Assembly (NCBI RefSeq): GCF_902833225.1
Contig: NZ_CADFEI010000003.1
Location: 1 to 64,000 of the forward strand
Direction: 5' to 3'
DNA from: Burkholderia sp. BCC1644
GTDB lineage: Bacteria > Pseudomonadota > Gammaproteobacteria > Burkholderiales > Burkholderiaceae
DNA length: 64,000 nt
Below are positions 1 to 8,837 of this stretch, piece by piece (the first letter of the stretch is position 1; every line of letters begins with the position of its first letter). A program made the translations under genes and the position numbers. The notes beneath the pieces were generated by a model. That model did no database searches. It was given only the letters and a program-made list of their open reading frames with translations, and was not told where the DNA came from.

Positions 1-261
1 CTCGGCGCATCGCGCGCGGCAGTCGACGCCGGCTACGTGCCGAACGACTACCAGGTCGGCCAGACCGGCAAGATCGTCGCACCGCAGCTGTACATCGCGG
101 TCGGCATCTCGGGTGCGATCCAGCATCTGGCCGGCATGAAGGATTCGAAGGTGATCGTTGCGATCAACAAGGATCCGGAAGCGCCGATCTTCGGCGTGGC
201 CGACTATGGCCTCGTCGGCGATCTGTTCACGCTCGTGCCGGAACTGGTCAACGAACTCTGA
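1..261 (+). CDS. etfA: Electron transfer flavoprotein alpha subunit, C-terminal part
   Basis: The window opens inside this gene, so only the last 86 residues are seen. They carry the FAD-binding end of ETF-alpha: [20 protein letters not shown], then [10 protein letters not shown] and [10 protein letters not shown], ending PELVNEL before TGA. ETF alpha/beta accepts electrons from acyl-CoA dehydrogenases in the cytoplasm and passes them to ETF:quinone oxidoreductase. The partner etfB is expected just upstream, outside the window. A 79-bp gap separates it from the next gene on the same strand, so co-transcription with the hydratase/CoA-transferase/lyase module is possible. The window also encodes several acyl-CoA dehydrogenase-family proteins that could feed it. 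Family assignment is secure. Confidence 0.95.
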   Translation, partial: LGASRAAVDAGYVPNDYQVGQTGKIVAPQLYIAVGISGAIQHLAGMKDSKVIVAINKDPEAPIFGVADYGLVGDLFTLVPELVNEL

Positions 262-340
262 CGGGAACGGCTGCAACGACACGCTTGCGCGAGCCCTTGC
301 AGCCTTCAAGACGCTTCAATCATCGAGAGCGCGAAACGAC

Positions 341-1198
341 ATGAGTGTCGAACAACCCGAATCATTCGACGCGTGGGTCGGCCGCCGTGAAGAAAGCGCG
401 GACCGGATTACCCGGGCGCCGATCCGGCTCCTGCGAGCGACGCTGGATTATGACGACGCGTCCGTGCTGCCGGACGCCCTGCCGCCGCTGTGGCACTGGC
501 TGTACTTCCTGCCGGGCGAGCGCCAATCGAACATCGGTGCAGACGGCCACCCGCGGCGCGGCGGTTTCCTGCCGCCGGTCGCGCTGCCGCGACGCATGTG
601 GGCCGGTGGACGGCTGCAGTTCTTGCGCCCGCTGGCCGTCGATGCGACGGTGCAGCGTCGTTCCACGATCATGAACGTACAGAGCAAGTCCGGCCGCAGC
701 GGCCAGCTCGTGTTCGTGACCGTGCTGCACGAAATCGGCGACGCGCAAGGCGTGGCGATCCGCGAGGAACAGGACATCGTGTATCGCGACGCACCGCCGC
801 CCGCGTCGGCCGGCGCCCCTGCCCCGGCTCCGCAGCCGGCACCGGTCGACGAACAGTATTCGTGCACCATCACGCCCGACCCGGTGCTGCTGATGCGCTT
901 TTCCTCCCTGACCTTCAACGGCCACCGGATCCACTACGATCGTCCGTACGCGATGCAGGAAGAAGGCTATCCGGGCCTGGTGGTGCACGGCCCGCTGATC
1001 GCGATGCTGCTGATGGAGGAACTGCGCCGCACGCACCCCGGCAAGACTGTCCGCCACTTCGAATTCAAGGCGGTCAGCCCGCTGTTCGACACCGCGCCCT
1101 TCACGGTGAACGGCGCGCTCGAAGGCCATACCGCCCGCGTGTGGGCACGCGGCCCGCAAGGACAGCTGGCCATGCAGGCCAGCGCCGAACTGGAATAA
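341..1198 (+). CDS. HTD2/MaoC-like acyl-CoA hydratase, candidate itaconyl-/mesaconyl-CoA hydratase
   Basis: A 285-residue double-hotdog protein. The N-terminal half contains the GGFLPPVALPRRMWAGGRL stretch typical of FAS1-like dehydratase domains of the HTD2/mesaconyl-C4-CoA hydratase family. The C-terminal hotdog has FNGHRIHYDRPYA (from residue 192) and LVVHGPLIAMLL (near 215). The family hydrates enoyl-CoA esters of dicarboxylic acids. It is followed after 10 bp by a class III CoA transferase and then a CitE-like lyase. That trio is the known Ict-Ich-Ccl set which converts itaconate to itaconyl-CoA, then (S)-citramalyl-CoA, then acetyl-CoA plus pyruvate. I chose ATG 341 because an upstream in-frame ATG at 158 would overlap etfA. 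Its Shine-Dalgarno is weak, which may mean coupling. The substrate is inferred from context. Confidence 0.8.
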   Translation: MSVEQPESFDAWVGRREESADRITRAPIRLLRATLDYDDASVLPDALPPLWHWLYFLPGERQSNIGADGHPRRGGFLPPVALPRRMWAGGRLQFLRPLAVDATVQRRSTIMNVQSKSGRSGQLVFVTVLHEIGDAQGVAIREEQDIVYRDAPPPASAGAPAPAPQPAPVDEQYSCTITPDPVLLMRFSSLTFNGHRIHYDRPYAMQEEGYPGLVVHGPLIAMLLMEELRRTHPGKTVRHFEFKAVSPLFDTAPFTVNGALEGHTARVWARGPQGQLAMQASAELE

Positions 1199-1208
1199 CG
1201 ATCCGACC

Positions 1209-2399
1209 ATGCAAGCTCGAAAAGGCCCCCTGAGCGGGATGACCGTCGTCACGCTCGAACACGCGATCGCCGCGCCCTTCTGCACCCGCCAGCTCGCCGA
1301 CCTCGGCGCGCGCGTCATCAAGGTGGAGCGCCCCGGCGTCGGCGATTTCGCGCGCGCCTACGATCACCGTACGCGCGGACTCGCGTCGCACTTCGTCTGG
1401 ACCAACCGTTCGAAGGAAAGCCTCACGCTGGACCTGAAGCAACCCGCCGCCCAGGAAGTGCTGGGCGAGCTCGTCGCGCAGGCCGACGTGCTGGTGCAGA
1501 ACCTCGCACCGGGCGCGGCCGCGCGCATGGGGCTGTCGTTCGACGCGTTGCACGCGAAATATCCGCGCCTCATCGTGTGCGACATCTCCGGCTACGGCGG
1601 CGACGGCCCCTATCGCGACAAGAAGGCCTACGACCTGCTGATCCAGAGCGAGGCCGCGTTCCTGTCGATCACCGGCACGCCCGACGAGCCGAGCAAGGCC
1701 GGCAACTCGATCGCGGATATCGCGGCCGGCATGTATGCGTACACGGGCATTCTCAGTGCGCTCCTGCAACGCGGCGTGACGGGCGAAGGCTCGCACGTGG
1801 AAATCTCGATGCTCGAAGCGCTGGCCGAGTGGATGGGCTTCCCGATGTACTACGCGTACGACGGCCAGCAGCAGCCGGGCCGCAACGGCGCGGCGCACGC
1901 GACGATCTATCCGTACGGCCCGTTCACGGCGGGCGACGGCCGCGTCGTGATGCTGGGCCTGCAGAACGAGCGCGAGTGGAAAGCGTTCTGCGACACCGTG
2001 CTGCGCGACCCGGTGCTGGCAACCGACCCGCGTTTCGACGCCAATGTCCGGCGCTCGGAACATCGGGCCGAACTGAAGGCCGTGATCGAAGCGGCGTTTG
2101 CGGGCCTCACCGCGCAGGAAGTCATTGCACGCCTGGACGACGCGCAGATCGCGAACGCGGCCGTCAACCAGGTGAGCGATCTGTGGACGCACCCGCAACT
2201 GCATGCGCGCGAGCGCTTCCGCACCATCGACTCGCCCGCCGGCGAACTGCAGGCGCTGCTGCCGCCGGCCACGATCGACAGCTTCGACGTCCGCATGGAC
2301 GCGGTGCCGGCGCTCGGCGAGCACAGCATGGCGATTCTGCGCGAACTCGGGCGCTCCGACGCCGATATCGAACACCTGCGCGCCGCGGGCGCGATCTGA
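1209..2399 (+). CDS. CaiB/BaiF (class III) CoA transferase, candidate itaconate CoA-transferase
   Basis: A 396-residue family III CoA transferase. It has the family N-terminus (MTVVTLEHAIAAPFCTRQLADLGARVIKVERP, shown here in part), the SGYG and GTPDEPSKAGNSIADI motifs, and the putative catalytic Asp at residue 170 in SIADIAAGM, where formyl-CoA transferases carry the aspartyl-CoA-forming Asp. These enzymes move CoA between dicarboxylates by a ping-pong mechanism. The position between a mesaconyl-CoA-type hydratase and a CitE-like lyase (3-bp gap) suggests succinyl-CoA:itaconate or mesaconate transfer. Substrate specificity in this family cannot be read from sequence, so the name is contextual. 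The gene is intact and of usual length. Confidence 0.85.
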   Translation: MQARKGPLSGMTVVTLEHAIAAPFCTRQLADLGARVIKVERPGVGDFARAYDHRTRGLASHFVWTNRSKESLTLDLKQPAAQEVLGELVAQADVLVQNLAPGAAARMGLSFDALHAKYPRLIVCDISGYGGDGPYRDKKAYDLLIQSEAAFLSITGTPDEPSKAGNSIADIAAGMYAYTGILSALLQRGVTGEGSHVEISMLEALAEWMGFPMYYAYDGQQQPGRNGAAHATIYPYGPFTAGDGRVVMLGLQNEREWKAFCDTVLRDPVLATDPRFDANVRRSEHRAELKAVIEAAFAGLTAQEVIARLDDAQIANAAVNQVSDLWTHPQLHARERFRTIDSPAGELQALLPPATIDSFDVRMDAVPALGEHSMAILRELGRSDADIEHLRAAGAI

Positions 2400-2402
2400 A
2401 CC

Positions 2403-3254
2403 ATGTCCACGCCCTCTTCTCCCGTGCATCACGCGCGCAGTTTCCTGTTCGTGCCGGCCACCCGGCCCGAACGTTTTGCGAAGGCGCTCGATTCGGCTGC
2501 CGACTGCATCGTCATCGATCTCGAGGATGCGGTCGCCATGGACAGCAAGGACGCCGCGCGCGATCAGCTCGCGCAGCACCTGCCGCTCCTGACGCCGGAA
2601 CAGCGCTCGCGCACCGTCGTGCGCGTGAATGCCGTCGGTACGCCGTGGCATGACGCGGACATCGCATTGCTGCGCGACTGGACCAGCCAAGGCGTCGTCG
2701 TGATGCTGCCGAAGTCGGAAGACGCGAATGCGCTGCGCCGCGTCGCGCAACAACTCGGCGACGCGGCGCGCATCGTCGCACTGATCGAATCGCTGGCCGG
2801 GCTCGATGCGGCCGATGCGCTGGCGCGCGACCCTCAGGTCCTGCGGCTCGCGTTCGGTCATCTGGATTTCCAGCTCGACCTCGGCATGCGCGCATCGGCG
2901 GAAGAACCGGAGCTGGCCTTTGCGCGCAACGCGCTCGTGGCTGCCTCGCGCCGCGCGCGGCTGCCCGCGCCGATCGACGGCGTGACCGTTCGCACCGACG
3001 ACGCCGAGCGCCTCGCGGCCGATGCCCGGCGTGCGCGCGCGTTCGGCTTCGGCGGCAAGCTGTGCATCCACCCGGCGCAGGTCGCCGGTGTGAACGAAGC
3101 ACTGGGCCATTCGGATGAAGAACAGGCGTGGGCGCGCCGCGTGATCGACGAAGCCGCGAAACATGGCGGCGCGGTGTTCAACCTCGACGGCCGCATGGTC
3201 GATCTTCCGGTGATCCGCGCGGCCGAGGCGATCGTCGCGAGCGTGCGGAAATAG
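2403..3254 (+). CDS. CitE/HpcH-HpaI family CoA-ester lyase, candidate (S)-citramalyl-CoA lyase
   Basis: A 283-residue TIM-barrel lyase of the citrate lyase beta-like family. It has RSFLFVPATRPERFAKA near the N-terminus, the metal-site IDLEDAV around residue 40, VRVN in the next strand, LIESLAGL mid-protein and KLCIHPAQV toward the C-terminus. These place the Mg-binding and CoA-binding elements. Relatives cleave citramalyl-, malyl- or citryl-CoA. As last gene of the hydratase / CoA-transferase / lyase operon, the best guess is cleavage of (S)-citramalyl-CoA to acetyl-CoA and pyruvate. The product pyruvate would suit the pyruvate carboxylase at 25-29 kb. A strong hairpin follows 72 bp after the stop. 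Confidence 0.88.
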   Translation: MSTPSSPVHHARSFLFVPATRPERFAKALDSAADCIVIDLEDAVAMDSKDAARDQLAQHLPLLTPEQRSRTVVRVNAVGTPWHDADIALLRDWTSQGVVVMLPKSEDANALRRVAQQLGDAARIVALIESLAGLDAADALARDPQVLRLAFGHLDFQLDLGMRASAEEPELAFARNALVAASRRARLPAPIDGVTVRTDDAERLAADARRARAFGFGGKLCIHPAQVAGVNEALGHSDEEQAWARRVIDEAAKHGGAVFNLDGRMVDLPVIRAAEAIVASVRK

Positions 3255-3325
3255 GCGCGATCGGCAGGCGGTCCGCGATTTACTCGCGGCGTTGACGGCC
3301 CGGTATCCGAGGGGCAAAGAGAAAA

Positions 3326-3366
3326 AATGGGCGGCGTCCGGTATCCCGGCGCCGCCCATTGTCTTG
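3326..3366. terminator. Bidirectional intrinsic terminator between convergent operons
   Basis: An 11-bp perfect stem (AATGGGCGGCG at 3326-3336 with CGCCGCCCATT at 3350-3360) and a 13-nt loop. It is preceded by an A tract (3322-3327) and followed by a T-rich stretch (3359-3365). It sits in the 160-bp gap between the convergent lyase gene (ends 3254) and MmgE/PrpD gene (ends 3415), so it can serve both strands. Confidence 0.85.
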
Positions 3367-3414
3367 TGTGGCGCCCGCCCGTGACGCACAGCGCGCCCCG
3401 GACGGTCATCACGA

Positions 3415-4839
3415 TCAGCCTTCGACGGCCCACATCGCAGTCAGCTCGGCGGCCTTCGTCGCCGGATTCAGCTCACGCAGCGCGGCCAGCAACGCGCGTG
3501 CCCGTTCGGTGCCCAGCACGTCCGTGGTCAGGTCCATGAACTTCGCATCCTGCTCGTGCTCCGGCATCGGGTTCGTGTCGGTGCCGATCGGGTCGCCGAC
3601 GAACACGTGCTCGGCGCGGCCGTCCTTGAACGTGACGGTCACGTCGGCCACGAACTTGCCGGGATACTGCTTCTCCAGCTCGGGTGCCTCGCTGATGCGG
3701 ATGCCGCGCGCGATGTCGATCACGGGAGCCATGTCCACCTTGCCGGCCAGGTAGTCGCGATGCACCGGGTAGCCGTTGCCCTTGCCGAGCAGCGTGAACG
3801 CGGCCTGGATCGGCAGACTGAACTGCACGTGTTCGATGTTCTTCGGCGCATACGCGTTGACATTGGCCGTGCCAACGACGACGTTGAAGTGCGGCGTGAT
3901 CTTCAGGTGGATGTCGGCGATGTCGTCGCGACGCGCCGCGAACGGCCGCAGCGCATCGATGTACGCATGCGTGCAGTAGCACGCGCAATACGCCTTCAGC
4001 CACACCGTGCCGATCTCGAACGGCCGGTCGATGACGAAGCGCTGTTCGGCGTGGTCGCCGGCCGTGCGTTGCAGGAAGGTGCGGAAGAAACCCTTGTTGC
4101 CGCTCAGGAACGCGCGCGGGCCGGTGATGCCGGCACGCGCCATGTCGGCCGCCGCCATCCCGTTGCGCGTGCCGATGCCCGCATGGATGCGCTTGATCGA
4201 GCCGCCGGTCGACGTGTACTCGGTCGTGCCCGACACGTGGCTCAGCGCGATCGCCAGCGCGTGCAGCGTCGTCTCGGCGTCGAACCCGCGCAACTTGGCG
4301 GCCACGGCCGCCGCGCCGAAATTGGACAGCGTGCCGTGCGGGTGATAACCGCGCTGCAGCAGCTCGGGCGCGGCCAGCATGCCGATGCGCGCGTAAACCT
4401 CGTAGCCGGCCACCATCGCGACGATGATCTCCTCGAGCGACGAACCCAGTTCCTCGCCGATCGCGAGCGCGGCCGGAATCACGCAGCTGCCGGGGTGGCT
4501 GTAGCTGGGGCCGTGCGCATCGTCGTACTCGAAGCCGTGCCCGTACGAGCCATTGACGAACGCGGCGTCGGCCGCGCTCATCGTCAGCGCCGACGCGCTC
4601 ACGCGGCTGTTGCCCGGGCGTTGCTGGGCCGTCGCATACGCGAGCAGCTGCTCGGACCACGGCAGTTTCGAAATGCCGACCTGCAACGCGATCTGGTCGC
4701 GCATCAGCCGGCTGATGCCGGCATGCGCGCGCGCGTCGAGATGCTCGTATTTCAGTTCCTGGATGAAGCGCACCACCGCTTGCTCGAGCGGCGGGCAGTT
4801 GTCCGGCGCAACCGGCCGGGTGTCACGGGTGACGGTCAT
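3415..4839 (-). CDS. MmgE/PrpD family protein (first of three)
   Basis: A 474-residue protein of the MmgE/PrpD fold, whose characterised members act on tricarboxylates: 2-methylcitrate dehydratase PrpD, cis-aconitate decarboxylase (itaconate-forming CadA/IRG1) and iminodisuccinate epimerase. Family landmarks: FVNGSYGHGFEYDDAHG around residue 100, the following SHPGSCVIPAALAIGEE, GYEVYARIG, TEYTSTGGSIKRIHAG and the KAYCACYCTHAYIDAL segment of the helical core. ATG at 4839 was chosen where homology begins. The same frame remains open upstream to 6201, but it overlaps the MFS gene and is a shadow. It is the last gene of the leftward operon and ends at the shared terminator. The substrate is unknown; proximity to the itaconate-like module makes a C5/C6 di- or tricarboxylate attractive. 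Confidence 0.88.
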   Translation of the reverse strand: MTVTRDTRPVAPDNCPPLEQAVVRFIQELKYEHLDARAHAGISRLMRDQIALQVGISKLPWSEQLLAYATAQQRPGNSRVSASALTMSAADAAFVNGSYGHGFEYDDAHGPSYSHPGSCVIPAALAIGEELGSSLEEIIVAMVAGYEVYARIGMLAAPELLQRGYHPHGTLSNFGAAAVAAKLRGFDAETTLHALAIALSHVSGTTEYTSTGGSIKRIHAGIGTRNGMAAADMARAGITGPRAFLSGNKGFFRTFLQRTAGDHAEQRFVIDRPFEIGTVWLKAYCACYCTHAYIDALRPFAARRDDIADIHLKITPHFNVVVGTANVNAYAPKNIEHVQFSLPIQAAFTLLGKGNGYPVHRDYLAGKVDMAPVIDIARGIRISEAPELEKQYPGKFVADVTVTFKDGRAEHVFVGDPIGTDTNPMPEHEQDAKFMDLTTDVLGTERARALLAALRELNPATKAAELTAMWAVEG

Positions 4840-4898
4840 TGCAGTCTCCTGGATGATCGAAGGATGAATGGCCCGGCCTGCGCGCGGGCCACGTCGGT

Positions 4899-6188
4899 TC
4901 ACGCGGGGCGATAGGTACGGCGCTGCCGCCCCACCGAAAGTGCGATGCCGGCGGCCAGCAAGGTGACGACGGCCATCAGCAGCAGCGCCGCCGTGTAGCC
5001 GCCCGTGTGGGCCTTGGTCACGCCGAGCAGGTACGGCCCGGCGAAACCGCCCAGGTTGCCCACCGCGCCGATCCACGCGATGCTGGCCGCGGCGGCGGCT
5101 CCGGACAGCAGGTCGGTATTGATCGCCCAGAACGCGGGCAGCGCGCCGAACACGCCGAAGGCCAGCACGCAGAAACAGCCGAGCTTGAGCACCGGTGCAT
5201 CGATCAGGCCGGCCCCTACCAGCGCCGCGGCGGCGATCAGCGCGGGAATCGCGATGTTCCAGCGCCGTTCGCCGGTCCGGTCGGCGCGGCGCGCCCAGAA
5301 CACCAGGCTCGCCGAGCCGATCACGTAAGGGATCGCCGTGACGAAGCCGGTCTGCACGTTGGTCAGGCCGAAGGATTTGACGATCTGCGGCAGGAAAAAG
5401 CCGATGCCGTAGATCGTCAGGAAGAAGCCGAACGCCATCGCGGCCAGCAGCCACACGCGCCGGTCGCTGAACACGCGCGCCACCGGAATGTCGTGTTCGT
5501 CGCGGCGCCGGTTGTTCTCGCTTGTCATGCGCTCGGCGAGCCACGCGCGTTCGTCCGGCTGCAGCCAGTGCGCGTCGCGCGGCGAACCCTTCAGGTAGCG
5601 CAGCGTGACGAAGCCCAGGATCACGGCGGGTGCCGCCTCGATCAGGAACATCCACTGCCAGCCTTGCAGCCCGCCCAGGCCGTCGAGCCCGCGCAGCCCC
5701 AGCAACATGCCCGAGATCGGCGAGCCGATCACCGACGACAGCGGCGCGGCCACCAGCAGATAGCCCATCACGCGCGCACGGTACGCCGACGGGAACCACA
5801 GCGTGATGCAATAGGCGACTCCGGGGAAGAACCCGGCTTCCGCGAGGCCCAGCAGCAGGCGCACGGCATAGAAGCTCCATGGGCCGGTCACGAAGGCCGT
5901 GGCGCCCGAGATCAGCCCCCAGGTAATCAGGATGCGGGCGATCCAGATGCGGGTGCCGACCCGCACCAGCAACAGGTTGGACGGCACCTCGAACAGGAAA
6001 TAGAGCAGGAAAAACAGCCCCGAGCCCAGGCCGTACTGCGCGGGCGTGAGGCCGATCGCGTCGTTCATCTGCAGGCTGGCGAAGCCGACGTTGACGCGAT
6101 CCAGGAACGAGATGAAATAACACAGCATGAAAAACGGGACGAGGCGCCGAAACACCTTGGCCATCGTGACCTGCTCGAGCGAATGCAT
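4899..6188 (-). CDS. MFS transporter, anion:cation symporter (ACS) type
   Basis: A 429-residue integral membrane protein with about 12 hydrophobic helices. The first helix carries ISFLDRVNVGFASLQM, the D-R-x-N motif of ACS/phthalate-permease-like carriers, followed by helix 2-4 elements including FEVPSNLLLVRVGTRIW and LLLGLAEAGFFPGVAY. Carriers of this group import organic anions such as tartrate, hexuronates or aromatic acids with protons. It lies between two MmgE/PrpD genes in one leftward operon, so it probably brings in the acid that they process. The start is supported by GGAG five bases upstream. The substrate is not deducible. Confidence 0.9.
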   Translation of the reverse strand: MHSLEQVTMAKVFRRLVPFFMLCYFISFLDRVNVGFASLQMNDAIGLTPAQYGLGSGLFFLLYFLFEVPSNLLLVRVGTRIWIARILITWGLISGATAFVTGPWSFYAVRLLLGLAEAGFFPGVAYCITLWFPSAYRARVMGYLLVAAPLSSVIGSPISGMLLGLRGLDGLGGLQGWQWMFLIEAAPAVILGFVTLRYLKGSPRDAHWLQPDERAWLAERMTSENNRRRDEHDIPVARVFSDRRVWLLAAMAFGFFLTIYGIGFFLPQIVKSFGLTNVQTGFVTAIPYVIGSASLVFWARRADRTGERRWNIAIPALIAAAALVGAGLIDAPVLKLGCFCVLAFGVFGALPAFWAINTDLLSGAAAAASIAWIGAVGNLGGFAGPYLLGVTKAHTGGYTAALLLMAVVTLLAAGIALSVGRQRRTYRPA

Positions 6189-6277
6189 GAGGTCTCCTCA
6201 CATGTTTTTATGGTGCCGGGCGATCACCGCGATTCGCCCGGCACGAACTTTCCGCGCCGGTTTCGTCCGTGTCTCGA

Positions 6278-7687
6278 TCAGTGCCCGGACGGCACGAGCG
6301 GATCGAGCAGCGCGGCGGCCACGTCGTCCACTTCGTCGAGGTGAAGGATGTCGCCGATCATCGTGTCGACCGTCTGCTTCGACAGCTCGATCGCGGCATA
6401 CGGCACGCAGAGCCTGAACTTGGCGACGAAGTCTTCTTCCGTGAACGGGTTGCGCGGGTGACCCTTCACGTACACGCATTCCTGCTTCAGCACGCGCCCA
6501 TCGCGCAGCGTGACGGCGAGGCGCGCGCCCCAGTCCGACACGTCGGGGTTTTCCTCGGCGGTGATGCGCGTCATCAGCTCGCGCACCTCGGGCCGGTTGC
6601 GCGCGTCCTCGTTGTACGACTCGAGGAACACCTTGTCGTCGAACGCGGCAATGGCCACCACGTAAGGCAGGCTGAACTGGCACTCGGGCACCGTGACCGG
6701 ATGCCACTTCTTCTCCTGCGGCTCGCACACCGCGCGCCAGCTCGGCGTGGACGTCTCGATGTGGATGCCGGCGATGTCGGCCGCGCCGAACCGGTGTGCC
6801 TTCATCAGTTCGCGGATGGCGTCGATCGACGAATGCGAGAAATAGCAGGCACTGTAGCCCTTGGTGATGATGTTCTCCATCTCCCAGTGCTCGCCGAGCG
6901 CGTGCAGGATGAAGTCGGGATCGGTCTCCCAGCGCGCCGTGCTCAGATAGCCCTTGGGCCCGGTCAGTACCTCGGCGCGCGGGCCCGTAATGCCGCGCTG
7001 GGCCAGCTGGCAGCACGTGATCGCGGCCTGGCTCACCAGCCCGTGATGCATGCGCACCATCAGCGTCGCCGGCGAATAGATGCCCATCGTGTTGGGCTGC
7101 GTCATGGTCCGCGCGATGCCCTGCGCGTTTTCCAGCTGGTCCTGGGTCAGCCCGAGCAGCTTGCCCACGGCGGCCACCGCGCCGAAGATGTAGTGGCCGC
7201 CGCATTCGTGATGCTTGATCGCGCGGTTGATGACCTTGTAGGCCGTGCCGAGCCGCACCAGGATTTCCTGCCCGACCGCCATCGCCGCGAGGAATTCCTT
7301 GCCCGACACCTTGCCGCGCAGGCCGGTGGCGGCCAGCAGCGTCGGCACCACGTATTCGGTCACGTGGCCGGCTTCTTCGTGCAGGTCGCCGCAATCCATC
7401 GCGCGCGGCATCGGGCCCAGCGCGAGCGCCGCCTCGTGGGCCGGCACGCGGCCGCCGTAGAACGGCAGCGGCGTCTGCGGGTTGCCGCCCCGCTCCTTCA
7501 CGAGCGCGACGATCTCGGGGATACCCTCCATGGCCGAGCCGCCGATGGTGACGCCCATCGCGTCGAGCAGCGTCTGCTTCGCATGGCGCGTCACGCCGGC
7601 CGGCAGGTCGGCATACTGCGTTTGCAGCGCCATCCGGCACAGCGTGGCCATCGGGTCTTCGACCCCTTGCCGTTCAAATTTCGTCAT
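6278..7687 (-). CDS. MmgE/PrpD family protein (second of three)
   Basis: A 469-residue MmgE/PrpD protein, clearly divergent from the one at 3415-4839. It shows the family pattern: KQTLLDAMGVTIGGSAMEGI near residue 40, then DCGDLHEEAGHVTEYVVPTL where the other copies have N-x-EL/YDDAH-type residues, then CGGHYIFGAVAAVGKLLGL and KGYSACYFSHSSIDAIREL. The start is backed by an AGGAG Shine-Dalgarno. It lies 36 bp downstream of the alcohol dehydrogenase gene in the same leftward operon. Two homologues separated by one carrier may act on related intermediates or form a heteromer; neither can be shown from sequence. No catalytic function is assigned. Confidence 0.87.
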   Translation of the reverse strand: MTKFERQGVEDPMATLCRMALQTQYADLPAGVTRHAKQTLLDAMGVTIGGSAMEGIPEIVALVKERGGNPQTPLPFYGGRVPAHEAALALGPMPRAMDCGDLHEEAGHVTEYVVPTLLAATGLRGKVSGKEFLAAMAVGQEILVRLGTAYKVINRAIKHHECGGHYIFGAVAAVGKLLGLTQDQLENAQGIARTMTQPNTMGIYSPATLMVRMHHGLVSQAAITCCQLAQRGITGPRAEVLTGPKGYLSTARWETDPDFILHALGEHWEMENIITKGYSACYFSHSSIDAIRELMKAHRFGAADIAGIHIETSTPSWRAVCEPQEKKWHPVTVPECQFSLPYVVAIAAFDDKVFLESYNEDARNRPEVRELMTRITAEENPDVSDWGARLAVTLRDGRVLKQECVYVKGHPRNPFTEEDFVAKFRLCVPYAAIELSKQTVDTMIGDILHLDEVDDVAAALLDPLVPSGH

Positions 7688-7723
7688 TGTTCCGTCTCCT
7701 GGTCGCGGGATGCCTTGGCGTGC

Positions 7724-8794
7724 TCAGAACAGGAACACGCCCTTGCCGCCCGCCTGCGCGTCGAACTGCCGGTAAGCCTCGTCGGCCTGGTCCAGTTTCC
7801 AGTGGTCGGTGAACAGCTTGTCGACGTCCACGCCGTGTTTCGCGACGAAGTGGATGCAATCCTTCATCCCGACTTCCGAGAACGTGTAGGAGCCGATGAT
7901 GGTGCGCTGCTTGCCGATCACGTCCTTCATGCCGTCGACGTTGAGGTTACCGCCCACGGCCACCAGCGCGATGCGGCCCCACGGGCGCGTGCTGCGCACG
8001 GCCTGCTGCTTGGGCACGTCGCCGCCCGCGCAATCGATCGCGCAGGTCACGCCGAGGCCGCCGGTGAGCTTGTGGATTTCCTCGATCGGGTCCTGCTTGC
8101 TGCCGTCGATCACGTGGGTCGCGCCGAATTCCTTCGCGCGCGCGACGCGGTCGGCCGCGATGTCGATGCCGATCACTTCCACGCCCATCGCCGCGGCCAG
8201 CTGCACGGCCGACAACCCGACCGGGCCGAGGCCGAACACCGCGAGCGTGTCGCGCGCGCTGATGTCGAGGCGCAGCAGCGCGCCCCAGGCCGTTCCCGTG
8301 CCGCAGGAAATCGCGGCGCCGGTGGCATACGACACTTCGTCGGGCAGGTGGACCAGCGACGTCACGGGCACCTTCATGTAGTGCGCATGGCCGCCGTGCT
8401 TGATGACGCCGTGGATATCCGCGCCGTGGCTGCACATCTGCGTCCAGCCGGTGCGGCAGTGATCGCAGTGCATGCAGCCTTCGTAGTGGAACACCGCGAC
8501 GCGGTCGCCGGCCTTGAACGCGCGCGGATCGACGCCCGCGCCGACCGCGACCACCTGTCCGCACGGCTCGTGACCGCCGATGATCGGCGTGTCCTCCGAC
8601 ATCCCGCGCGATGCGAGATCCTTGAAACCCAGCGAGCGGATCACGTCGGCCGGCTTGTTGCGATAGAAATGCAGGTCGCTGCCGCACATCCCGGATGCCT
8701 TCATCTCGATCACGGCCTCGCCCGGGCCGGGCGTCGGGTCGTCGAAATCCAGGATCTCCAGCGTGCGTTCGCCTCTGAAAACTACGCCTTTCAT
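7724..8794 (-). CDS. Zinc-dependent medium-chain alcohol dehydrogenase
   Basis: A 356-residue MDR-family dehydrogenase. Catalytic zinc ligands lie in SGMCGSDLHFYR (about residue 35) and GGHEPCGQVVAVG. The structural zinc lobe is GCMHCDHCRTGWTQMC, with four cysteines. The Rossmann motif is GLGPVGLSAVQLAAAMG. It would oxidise a secondary alcohol or polyol with NAD(P). It lies between an aldehyde dehydrogenase and an MmgE/PrpD gene on the same strand with short gaps, so it belongs to the operon that starts with the SMP-30 lactonase. AGGAG precedes the ATG by nine bases. Sorbitol/threonine-dehydrogenase-like enzymes are the nearest functional class; the true substrate is unknown. Confidence 0.9.
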   Translation of the reverse strand: MKGVVFRGERTLEILDFDDPTPGPGEAVIEMKASGMCGSDLHFYRNKPADVIRSLGFKDLASRGMSEDTPIIGGHEPCGQVVAVGAGVDPRAFKAGDRVAVFHYEGCMHCDHCRTGWTQMCSHGADIHGVIKHGGHAHYMKVPVTSLVHLPDEVSYATGAAISCGTGTAWGALLRLDISARDTLAVFGLGPVGLSAVQLAAAMGVEVIGIDIAADRVARAKEFGATHVIDGSKQDPIEEIHKLTGGLGVTCAIDCAGGDVPKQQAVRSTRPWGRIALVAVGGNLNVDGMKDVIGKQRTIIGSYTFSEVGMKDCIHFVAKHGVDVDKLFTDHWKLDQADEAYRQFDAQAGGKGVFLF

Positions 8795-8837
8795 GTCTTG
8801 TGTCTCCTGTGCGGTCGGGCAGCGGCGTCGTGCCGGC

